Shown here one piece after another: positions 9,301 to 16,719 of a stretch of DNA of 64,000 nucleotides (its first letter is position 1; the number at the start of each line of letters is the position of its first letter). The notes beneath the pieces are model-generated. The model had not been told where the DNA came from, searched no databases, and saw only the letters and a program-made list of their open reading frames with translations. The translations under genes and the position numbers were made by a program. This DNA is from Trichococcus sp. K1Tr (GTDB lineage Bacteria; Bacillota; Bacilli; Lactobacillales; Aerococcaceae): contig NZ_JAQMHR010000002.1 in the NCBI RefSeq assembly GCF_028309625.1, positions 545,660 through 609,659 on the forward strand, in the 5' to 3' direction.

Positions 9301-9638
9301 ATTATGTTGATTGGCCAGAAATTTCAGATGAGGATCAATTTATTTTCTCTCTTTATCAGAATGACGTTGTTAAAGTTATTCCTAAAGGAGGTTTGTCTGT
9401 AAAATATAACGGGGAAAATACAGGAGCAGAAAAACTTGAATATTCATTGGGGTACTATTCTGGTGCTGATATTTCAACGGCAAGTATCCAATTAAAAGCT
9501 TCAGATAGTTCTTATGATGCTAGAGGAATCGGAATTGCAACTTTAGTAGATTTCAGTAAATTACAGATTGATTACTTTGGTAATCTAAGCAAAGTTAAAG
9601 AAAAAACCAGACAAACATTTTCTAATATGAAGAGGTGA
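6309..9638 (+). CDS. cas9: CRISPR-associated endonuclease Cas9 (type II-C)
   Basis: The start is the ATG at 6309 behind AGGAGG, giving 1109 residues, typical of compact II-C Cas9. RuvC-I has Asp8 in IGLDVGITSVG; an Arg-rich bridge helix (RGSRRRTRRTKFRKYRTKR) follows; RuvC-II has Glu511 in NIEFSRELGKN; the HNH site is DVDHIIP with His590; RuvC-III is HRHHAMDAVV with Asp730. All nuclease residues are intact. The N-terminus and catalytic spacing resemble the short Geobacillus-type Cas9 group. It cuts DNA using a crRNA-tracrRNA guide. From about base 8880 (residue 857, the PAM-interacting region) the gene becomes clearly more AT-rich than the preceding part, a sign of domain replacement. It is first in a cas9-cas1-cas2 operon and the Cas1 start lies against its stop. 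Confidence 0.97.
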   Translation: MGIKIGLDVGITSVGYAVLRTDDEGVPYKIEILNSVIFPAAENPKSGESLAAPRRGNRGSRRRTRRTKFRKYRTKRLFIRHGLLTAEEIEDIFNQKLGHKTIYELRTEALDRKLTNEELFRILYFFAGHRGFKSNRKAETVIANVDAETGMVLAAINEIKAALEAGTYRTLGEYMHAHPKYEEHKRNKDGKDRYLGTARRDFITDEIKQIVNAQRGFGNEALTDTFEQEFIGNGEGEAAGIFTAQRDFDEGPGKGSPYGGDQIEKMIGWCTFEKEEHRAAKGTYTFQYFELLSKLNNLKIQEFAGDDWKELNPDQRQLIIDKAFSKDKLQYAEIKKMLKLEPEAKFNLLSYGSKTEQDKTEKTNFVALRSYDKVRKALGKEVYEAMPSSLKDEIGTILTTYSSDKSRRRVFADRLSLTTDQIEVLLPLTMTQYGHLSLKAMRNIIPYLEMGLTYDKAAEAAGYDFKHNAIDRAFIHENVSNPVVKRAVSQCIKVVNQLTREYGKPDAINIEFSRELGKNFEERRKIEKGQKENMARNESIANELRENGIAVNGENITRLKLWREQGNMDPYTGQYIPYEEVFYGNYDVDHIIPYSISFDDSYGNKVLVSSAANHEKGNQIPMEYLANDPIRIQSLENIAGTIRNYNKREKLLKKKMSPEDVDGWKSRNINDTRYIARLLRNYFRQNIEFSEKENIKEKVAVNNGVVTARMRARWGLGPKHRDNDRHHAMDAVVVACMTPAFVRRVTVYSKRQEVRFNKSLWNEGTLESDLAHMSLEKREEYEKMFSKAFPQPWEGFRDELNARLSDSPKELIKNIKNTLGTYADEEIEKLKPMFVVRRPNKKITGPAHDATYRSGRLLQEGKSISRVSISKLKLNKNGEIVTGNAEFYKSDDNGWFLMYNALKTALEQNGGTGDKAFPGGVFTYSQENGNTHTVRKVKVVQKSTLQAVLNDGKTMADNGSMVRIDVFRTPKKYVFVPVYVKDTVAKELPGKYCVQGKNYVDWPEISDEDQFIFSLYQNDVVKVIPKGGLSVKYNGENTGAEKLEYSLGYYSGADISTASIQLKASDSSYDARGIGIATLVDFSKLQIDYFGNLSKVKEKTRQTFSNMKR

Positions 9639-9643
9639 CTGTG

Positions 9644-10546
9644 ATGGGGTTTCGAAATATCTACATTGAAAATCCAGCTCGATTAAGTATTAAAAATCGT
9701 CAACTGATTATTTCACAGGATCAAGATATTTCGATCCCCGTCGATGATATTGATAGCATTGTGATTGATTCATTACAATGCACATTGACAGCGCCTACTA
9801 TTTCTTTTTTGGCGGAAAATCAGGTTGTCCTTTATACGTGCAATAAACAGCATATGCCATGTGCTGTTTTGAATCCACTCGGAAACCATTCCAGGAAGCT
9901 GATCATTCTACAGAACCAGATGGGTGTGACTAAACGATTCAAAGACAGGGCTTGGCAAAAAATCATTCGGCAAAAGGTTTTGAATCAAGCTAGGTGCTTA
10001 GAGCTGACGTCGTCTCCCAATGTGGCTGAATTGAACCAGTTAGCCACGCAAGTTTTAGAAGGAGATAAGTCTTTCAAAGAATCAAGTGCAGCAGCTTTGT
10101 ACTTCCATTCACTGTTCGATACAAGTTTTAATCGCAGACATGAAACGGTTCATAATGCAGCACTGAACTATGGTTATGCCATAGTGCGCGGAGCAATTTC
10201 CAGGGACTTGTGTGCATATGGTTTTGAGCCAGCATTGGGGATCCATCATCACAATGAACTGAATGCATTCAATCTTGCGGACGACCTTATTGAGCCATTC
10301 AGGCCTTATGTAGATTTGTGGGTAGCACAAAATGTTGATCCCGAAGAAAAAGTACTTACTGCCACATACAAACGTGACCTTGTTTCCTTGTTATTTACAG
10401 AAGTGAAAATCGATAATGAATTACATTCCCTTACCAACGCAATTAGAAAAACCGTAGCTTCCTATACTAATTGTTGCAGAAATAACACAACGACCAATTT
10501 GAAATTACCAGAATTGATTCCGTTGCGACCGCACGAGTATGAGTAG
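9644..10546 (+). CDS. cas1: CRISPR integrase Cas1
   Basis: A 300-residue Cas1 of the type II kind. The C-terminal metal-binding region is visible as GIHHHNELNAFNLADDLIEPFRP, with the conserved His, Asp and Glu residues. Cas1 with Cas2 inserts new spacers at the leader end of the array. The ATG at 9644 has GAGGTGA five bases upstream; an in-frame GTG at 9635 overlaps the cas9 stop and is the less likely start. The gene is translationally packed between cas9 and cas2, which it overlaps by 8 bases. Its sequence is AT-rich, like the 3' end of cas9. Confidence 0.96.
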   Translation: MGFRNIYIENPARLSIKNRQLIISQDQDISIPVDDIDSIVIDSLQCTLTAPTISFLAENQVVLYTCNKQHMPCAVLNPLGNHSRKLIILQNQMGVTKRFKDRAWQKIIRQKVLNQARCLELTSSPNVAELNQLATQVLEGDKSFKESSAAALYFHSLFDTSFNRRHETVHNAALNYGYAIVRGAISRDLCAYGFEPALGIHHHNELNAFNLADDLIEPFRPYVDLWVAQNVDPEEKVLTATYKRDLVSLLFTEVKIDNELHSLTNAIRKTVASYTNCCRNNTTTNLKLPELIPLRPHEYE

Positions 10547-10862
10547 CCGCTTTATGAGAATGGTGGTTATGTTCGACTTACCCGTGGAAACAAGAGAACA
10601 AAGAAAAATTGCAACAAAATTCAGGAAGTACCTATTGGATGAGGGATATGTAATGATGCAGTTTTCGGTTTATTATCGTATTTGTAACGGAAAAGACATG
10701 GTGAATAAATATCTGTTGCGCTTGGAAGACAATGTACCGGAAAAGGGTTCAGTCAGGTTGATTACCTTGACAGAAAAGCAATTCAGTGAAATGAAAGTTT
10801 TGGTAGGTGGCGTTTCACCTATAGAAGAGAAGCTAGATTCTAGCAATCTGTCAGTATTTTAG
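10539..10862 (+). CDS. cas2: CRISPR-associated protein Cas2
   Basis: A 107-residue Cas2 with the ferredoxin-like fold start VVMFDLPVET carrying the conserved Asp13. It bridges two Cas1 dimers during spacer acquisition. Its start overlaps the cas1 stop by 8 bases, so the three genes form one operon. No csn2 or cas4 follows: the array begins 52 bp after the stop, which assigns the locus to subtype II-C. Confidence 0.95.
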   Translation: MSSRFMRMVVMFDLPVETREQRKIATKFRKYLLDEGYVMMQFSVYYRICNGKDMVNKYLLRLEDNVPEKGSVRLITLTEKQFSEMKVLVGGVSPIEEKLDSSNLSVF

Positions 10863-10874
10863 ACACGCAAAATG

Positions 10875-10906
10875 GCCCTTCATAGCTGATATGAAGGGCT
10901 TTTTTG
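10875..10906 (+). terminator. Terminator between cas2 and the CRISPR array
   Basis: A perfect 9-bp stem GCCCTTCAT / ATGAAGGGC with a 7-base loop and six T residues. It should stop cas operon transcripts before the array, so the array is not read as part of the cas mRNA. Together with the terminator, the whole cas2-to-array gap is only 52 bp, leaving almost no conventional leader. Confidence 0.85.
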
Positions 10907-10914
10907 CGCGAGAT

Positions 10915-13900
10915 GTTTTATTTTAGCCGATTTTGTAAGGAAACTATAGCCCCTCGTGGCGGCATGAGGAAAATGGATTTGTTTTATTTTAGCCGATTTT
11001 GTAAGGAAACTATAGCTGTGGTCGGCACAGGATTACCTGACACCAAGTTTTATTTTAGCCGATTTTGTAAGGAAACTATAGCCATCTATATTTTTCTTGA
11101 TTCTTGTTTTTAGTTTTATTTTAGCCGATTTTGTAAGGAAACTATAGCGTGAACATGAGCGACTACCGCATCGTATTGGTTTTATTTTAGCCGATTTTGT
11201 AAGGAAACTATAGCCGTTGTTATAATAGTCATCTTGTATGATATGTTTTATTTTAGCCGATTTTGTAAGGAAACTATAGCAAATATAACTCACTGTGGTT
11301 TCACCGTACGGTTTTATTTTAGCCGATTTTGTAAGGAAACTATAGCTGTTATTAATATTAGTGTTGCTATGATTAGGTTTTATTTTAGCCGATTTTGTAA
11401 GGAAACTATAGCCATAGCAGACCACAGGGACAGCATTGAAGTGTTTTATTTTAGCCGATTTTGTAAGGAAACTATAGCTTCAAGGTATTGGTAAATGCTT
11501 GTTTTGATGTTTTATTTTAGCCGATTTTGTAAGGAAACTATAGCCCATCCCGATAACGTAGTATCAAGTGAGGTGTTTTATTTTAGCCGATTTTGTAAGG
11601 AAACTATAGCTACAAGTCTGCACTGGTCACGATTAACTCTGTTTTATTTTAGCCGATTTTGTAAGGAAACTATAGCGAATGGGTGTGTGTCAGTACAAGA
11701 TACTTGGTTTTATTTTAGCCGATTTTGTAAGGAAACTATAGCTATGTCGAACTCAGATATCGTCCAACCCAAGTTTTATTTTAGCCGATTTTGTAAGGAA
11801 ACTATAGCCTTTCTTGACGTTCATATAATTCTTTCCGTGTTTTATTTTAGCCGATTTTGTAAGGAAACTATAGCCCTCGTTGAAGAATATCAGGTAGAAA
11901 AAGTGTTTTATTTTAGCCGATTTTGTAAGGAAACTATAGCTAAACAATGTCACCATATACCATTTGTGTTGTTTTATTTTAGCCGATTTTGTAAGGAAAC
12001 TATAGCCGGTCTGATTGACTTCGTATTGGTTGGTGGGTTTTATTTTAGCCGATTTTGTAAGGAAACTATAGCGGTTGCGGTGCGGTTGGAATGGACTTTC
12101 GGGTTTTATTTTAGCCGATTTTGTAAGGAAACTATAGCTTCATGGTCCAGTTCGTATTTTATTGGCATGTTTTATTTTAGCCGATTTTGTAAGGAAACTA
12201 TAGCTATTGGGGATATCTAGCTTCTGAAATGGTGGTTTTATTTTAGCCGATTTTGTAAGGAAACTATAGCGTTTATACCAAACATCATTTTTAATCATCC
12301 GTTTTATTTTAGCCGATTTTGTAAGGAAACTATAGCTTTGGACAGTAGCCCTGCGGTTGCTATCCAGTTTTATTTTAGCCGATTTTGTAAGGAAACTATA
12401 GCGGCAGGTGACATGATTGGGCTTGTATTATCGTTTTATTTTAGCCGATTTTGTAAGGAAACTATAGCCCCCGGCTCAATGTCGTCAAGGATGTTTGAGT
12501 TTTATTTTAGCCGATTTTGTAAGGAAACTATAGCTTCTTGCAAATCTTTCAAAAACAAAACAATGTTTTATTTTAGCCGATTTTGTAAGGAAACTATAGC
12601 CTCACCCATGCGTGGGTTTTGATACCCTTAGTTTTATTTTAGCCGATTTTGTAAGGAAACTATAGCTATCAAAGGAGATGGAATCTAATGGCTAAAGTTT
12701 TATTTTAGCCGATTTTGTAAGGAAACTATAGCCTAAATTATATAGCGTACGGTTAACGGACGGTTTTATTTTAGCCGATTTTGTAAGGAAACTATAGCTG
12801 TAGCGGAAGAGCTGGAAAAGCTAGAGCAGTTTTATTTTAGCCGATTTTGTAAGGAAACTATAGCCCTGAACGAACAAACCGGAAAGTCGTACAAGTTTTA
12901 TTTTAGCCGATTTTGTAAGGAAACTATAGCGCCAAACGTTAGAAGAAATTGCTGACACTTAGTTTTATTTTAGCCGATTTTGTAAGGAAACTATAGCTCC
13001 GGGGCATACGCTGAGATTAAAGACCGCGTTTTATTTTAGCCGATTTTGTAAGGAAACTATAGCTGCCGTAGATTGCGCTTAGTTTTGCGATTGGTTTTAT
13101 TTTAGCCGATTTTGTAAGGAAACTATAGCTTACGCCTGCTTCACTGCGATTTAGTGTGAGTTTTATTTTAGCCGATTTTGTAAGGAAACTATAGCTGCCG
13201 GCATCGAAATCCTTCAGGACCTCTGGTTTTATTTTAGCCGATTTTGTAAGGAAACTATAGCTGTTGAAGGTTCGCTTCAAATCTTTCATAGGTTTTATTT
13301 TAGCCGATTTTGTAAGGAAACTATAGCCTTTGATCCGGGGTATGGCCCAGATGTTAAGTTTTATTTTAGCCGATTTTGTAAGGAAACTATAGCCTTCACC
13401 TGTAGTGGTGTTCACATAGGTGTGTTTTATTTTAGCCGATTTTGTAAGGAAACTATAGCCCTTTGTATTTTGGATATAGATATTTTGTAGTTTTATTTTA
13501 GCCGATTTTGTAAGGAAACTATAGCTGTCATGTTGTCACCTTTCAATTCTGATTTGTTTTATTTTAGCCGATTTTGTAAGGAAACTATAGCCCGCGACCC
13601 TTCACCCATTTTGCGAATTCAGTTTTATTTTAGCCGATTTTGTAAGGAAACTATAGCTGTTCCGCTGCCGTCATCTCGACCTCGATCGTTTTATTTTAGC
13701 CGATTTTGTAAGGAAACTATAGCCTGCGAAGCGATGAACTGAAAAACATCGAAGTTTTATTTTAGCCGATTTTGTAAGGAAACTATAGCTTGCTTTCTGT
13801 GGTGTGATTGCCGTTTCTGAGTTTTATTTTAGCCGATTTTGTAAGGAAACTATAGCGGATCACCCACACAAATAAACCGATAAATAGTTTTATTTTAGCC

Positions 13901-15170
13901 GATTTTGTAAGGAAACTATAGCGTATCGTCTGGAGTATTGCCAACCACGCTAGTTTTATTTTAGCCGATTTTGTAAGGAAACTATAGCTTAAACCTTAAT
14001 TTTACGGTGTCATTAAGGGTTTTATTTTAGCCGATTTTGTAAGGAAACTATAGCCGGGTACCGTGGCGAGCTGTTCGCGGTGGTGTTTTATTTTAGCCGA
14101 TTTTGTAAGGAAACTATAGCACAATGATGCTTTCTCATATGTGTTTGCATGTTTTATTTTAGCCGATTTTGTAAGGAAACTATAGCTATGGGGACGTTTA
14201 CTTGGCATTGTCGAGTGTTTTATTTTAGCCGATTTTGTAAGGAAACTATAGCTGCCATAGATGAAATAAACAAATACACCGAGTTTTATTTTAGCCGATT
14301 TTGTAAGGAAACTATAGCAATAACTGATGATTTTCTACAATCCATTGCGTTTTATTTTAGCCGATTTTGTAAGGAAACTATAGCGCCCTTATACTTATTC
14401 ATTTGATTGATTTAGTTTTATTTTAGCCGATTTTGTAAGGAAACTATAGCACATATGAACGCTAATTTTCCGAAACCATTGTTTTATTTTAGCCGATTTT
14501 GTAAGGAAACTATAGCCACTGTCCATGTAGTGATTAATTAAGCCATGTTTTATTTTAGCCGATTTTGTAAGGAAACTATAGCTTTTCAGCCTGTTCACGA
14601 AGTTTTTAAGCGGTTTTATTTTAGCCGATTTTGTAAGGAAACTATAGCTAACGAACCGTGAGGGATGACCTTATCCATGTTTTATTTTAGCCGATTTTGT
14701 AAGGAAACTATAGCTAAGGCGGTACGCTTCATCCCGATTTTTGGTTTTATTTTAGCCGATTTTGTAAGGAAACTATAGCCAATGCGTTCTTTATTAAAAA
14801 TCTTGACCAGTTTTATTTTAGCCGATTTTGTAAGGAAACTATAGCGCTAGAGACGTAGATGATGATGTTTTGCACGTTTTATTTTAGCCGATTTTGTAAG
14901 GAAACTATAGCCATACACCCCGTGTTACAGCACGGGGATTCGTTTTATTTTAGCCGATTTTGTAAGGAAACTATAGCCGTAATATTCACCTTGGGCCATC
15001 GCGAAGTGTTTTATTTTAGCCGATTTTGTAAGGAAACTATAGCTTACCATCACTTCACTTCCAATTCATAGCCGTTTTATTTTAGCCGATTTTGTAAGGA
15101 AACTATAGCTGACCGACCTGGTAGGGCGTCGCGAACTTTTTTTTAGTCGATACTGTAAGTAAACTACAGC
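10915..15170 (-). CRISPR. Type II-C CRISPR array, 64 intact repeats plus one degenerate repeat
   Basis: Sixty-four 36-bp repeats appear identical by eye; the first starts at 10915 and the last intact one at 15074. On the crRNA (minus) strand each begins GCTATAGTTTCC and ends GGCTAAAATAAAAC. Spacers are nearly all 30 bp; those beginning at 12931 and 13790 are 31 bp, and the one at 14715 is 29 bp. A degenerate repeat at 15135-15170 differs at about eight positions and is preceded by a 25-bp spacer. The anti-repeat of tracrRNA is plus-strand-like, so functional crRNA must come from the minus strand, transcribed towards the cas genes. A TAAAAT box near the 3' end of each repeat could act as a -10 element, as in other II-C arrays, but no good -35 is visible. 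The degenerate end marks the oldest part, so new spacers probably enter next to cas2. No duplicate spacer was seen in the part compared. Confidence 0.98.
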
Positions 15171-15206
15171 TTACAATGTTTAACGCTGGTTTTGTTAAGG
15201 TTTTAG

Positions 15207-15515
15207 TTAATAGATAATATTCGGATCAGAATCGTCGAATGGAATCGTTTCGGGTTCACCCTCGATTTCAAGGCTGATTAATTTTGTAAAAAAAGATCCA
15301 TTTTGTAAAACATTCACCACATTTAACATCGAATTTGTCGGAGGGTAGTAGGTGCCACCCATGGCGGGTGCATAATTTAAGTAATGCCGGATTAATGGTT
15401 CCAATAAGGGGTCTTCTTCTCCATTGAAATCGAATATCAATTCCTCATCCTCTTTCGTGACTTCCACTAATATTTTCACTGTACCGAATAAACCTTTTGC
15501 AGTTATTTTATCCAT
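15207..15515 (-). CDS. Hypothetical protein, 102 residues
   Basis: I do not recognise this family. It is an acidic soluble protein (MDKITAKGLFGTVKILVEVT...), without a signal peptide or membrane segment. The start is well supported: GGGAGGAAAG lies just upstream of the ATG on the minus strand. It starts 36 bp beyond the degenerate end of the CRISPR array and is transcribed in the same direction as the crRNA strand, so its transcript could run into the array, since no terminator is visible after its stop. It may be cargo of the island. Confidence 0.6.
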   Translation of the reverse strand: MDKITAKGLFGTVKILVEVTKEDEELIFDFNGEEDPLLEPLIRHYLNYAPAMGGTYYPPTNSMLNVVNVLQNGSFFTKLISLEIEGEPETIPFDDSDPNIIY

Positions 15516-15761
15516 ATTCTCTTTCCTCCCTTAATGAATTGCCAATATGCCAAATAGCCATTTTGAATCTTTTACATCTTTCATTAACTTTTGCGGTTTC
15601 GTGAACGCATATTGGAGTTCAATAGTTTGATTTTTACTTTTGCTGTATTCAATCCATTTTACCCGATGTAATCCTGATAACCATATTAGAAGAGCTCAAA
15701 ATTCATTTTTTTTATGGTTATTCTCATGCACTTGTGCTTTATGTGATGGGAACATGTATAT
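15516..15761. other. Intergenic stretch without recognised features
   Basis: AT-rich sequence between the 102-residue gene and the hicB terminator. No ORF with a ribosome binding site, repeat or RNA motif was recognised. Confidence 0.5.
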
Positions 15762-15790
15762 GAAAAAAGAGTCCAGCGAACTAGACTCTT
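15762..15790 (-). terminator. Terminator of hicA-hicB
   Basis: Read on the minus strand, AAGAGTCTAG and CTGGACTCTT pair around TTCG-like loop bases and run into TTTTTT. The hicB stop codon TAG lies inside the hairpin. Confidence 0.75.
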
Positions 15791-16182
15791 AATTTTTCTT
15801 TCAATGCTTCTGTTAATGTTGCGGAAAAGTTGATGCCGGCTTCTTCAGCTTTTTCAGCCAAATCGACAGGAATCGTTGTATTTTTTCTGACAACAGGCAT
15901 TTTTACTTTTTTAGCGGCTGCAATAAGATCAACCATAATATAGCTCACAATCGCTTTGGGATTATCGGCTTGGACATCTGATAAGTGAGATGCTGTTGGT
16001 AGGTTTTTTTCATCATAAAGCATCAATTCCAATGCTTCAGCGCCGTTGGCCAGTGCATCGGGAATTCCGACTCCTTCGGAAATTGCGCCCGGTACATCCG
16101 GAAAGGTTACTGTGTATGTTCCTGTATCATTTTCGCTATCGTCGAGAACAGCTGGATAAGCAACATAGTGCGTGTGCGCCAT
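15781..16182 (-). CDS. hicB: HicB-family antitoxin
   Basis: A 133-residue HicB-type antitoxin starting at the ATG at 16182, which has a GAGGGGG site; an in-frame ATG nine codons earlier is less likely. The N-terminal part (YTVTFPDVPGAISEGVGIPDALANGAEALE) is the partial RNase-H-like HicB fold that covers the toxin, and the C-terminal part (NTTIPVDLAEKAEEAGINFSATLTEALKEKL) looks like a ribbon-helix-helix DNA-binding domain. It would neutralise HicA and repress the operon. It lies directly after hicA in the same transcript. Confidence 0.9.
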   Translation of the reverse strand: MAHTHYVAYPAVLDDSENDTGTYTVTFPDVPGAISEGVGIPDALANGAEALELMLYDEKNLPTASHLSDVQADNPKAIVSYIMVDLIAAAKKVKMPVVRKNTTIPVDLAEKAEEAGINFSATLTEALKEKLRV

Positions 16183-16209
16183 AATAATTTCCCCCTCTAT
16201 ATAAATCAT

Positions 16210-16401
16210 TTATTTTAGTCCGGCTTGCTTCAGAATATTGTTGTAAGTGCCAGGAGCTATTTCATCTTTGAGACCACTGTAAGGCACTGTTACTTTATGA
16301 CCTTTGCCATCTTCGTAACGATGATGGTCACCAATGATGCGAACTTCAATGAACCCATGCTCCTTCAATAACTTCAAAACTTGTCTGGCTGTCTGTGGCA
16401 T
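16210..16401 (-). CDS. hicA: HicA-family mRNA interferase toxin
   Basis: A 63-residue HicA with the double-stranded-RNA-binding-like fold (KLLKEHGFIEVRIIGDHHRY) and the catalytic His in the GDHHRY segment, in place of the usual GSHH. HicA cleaves mRNA and blocks translation when HicB is lost. It is the first gene of the operon, with a CAGGAG site before the ATG and a strong promoter 25 bp upstream. Such pairs stabilise islands and can act in phage defence; here it stands between the CRISPR array and the second BREX-like operon. Confidence 0.9.
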   Translation of the reverse strand: MPQTARQVLKLLKEHGFIEVRIIGDHHRYEDGKGHKVTVPYSGLKDEIAPGTYNNILKQAGLK

Positions 16402-16426
16402 CTCTGCAACTCCTGTCCATATTTAC

Positions 16427-16455
16427 ATTATATACGCACTATGCGCATTTATCAA
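16427..16455 (-). promoter_or_regulatory. hicAB promoter with overlapping operator
   Basis: On the minus strand, TTGATA (16450-16455), a 17-bp spacer and TATAAT (16427-16432). The spacer holds an almost perfect inverted repeat, ATGCGCA-TAG-TGCGTAT (16432-16448), well placed for autorepression by HicB or the HicAB complex. Confidence 0.75.
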
Positions 16456-16719
16456 TTCTGTGATTCATTGAAACAATCTAATTCTACAGATTTTACCTAT
16501 TCCATCAATCTTCTAGAATATACGGAAATATACTCTGGAAACTTTAAAATTTCGTCTATGTGCAACTTATTTCGGACCGTGTTTCGCCAATCTAACTCTA
16601 AGGCAATTGAACAGGGCTTTAATCCAAAATTCATAGAACAAGCGTTCTTGAATATGCGCTCCAATAGACGTATACTTAGGACGTATCTTTACTGTGACTG
16701 GGGAAGGGGGACCTCCAAA
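16456..16719. other. Intergenic region before the TerB_C-BrxD-BrxHI operon
   Basis: The frame of the downstream gene is open through this stretch, but it lacks a ribosome binding site and overlaps hicA and its promoter, so I read it as non-coding. A weak TTGAAA-N17-TTTTAC pair near 16,470 is the only promoter-like sequence seen. Confidence 0.45.

Noticed and set aside
10863-10914. A csn2 or cas4 gene expected if the system were type II-A or II-B
   Set aside because: Only 52 bp, mostly a terminator, lie between cas2 and the array, and no such gene is found elsewhere in the window.
10904-15071. Several repetitive ORFs reading FYFSRFCKETIA (plus strand) or YSFLTKSAKIK (minus strand)
   Set aside because: They are translations of the 36-bp CRISPR repeat plus 30-bp spacers; 66 bp is a multiple of three, so frames stay open. 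There is no ribosome binding site and no protein family.
16381-16719. A 113-codon upstream extension of the TerB_C-like gene
   Set aside because: It overlaps hicA and its promoter, lacks a ribosome binding site and is unlike the rest of the protein; the ATG at 16720 has a strong site.
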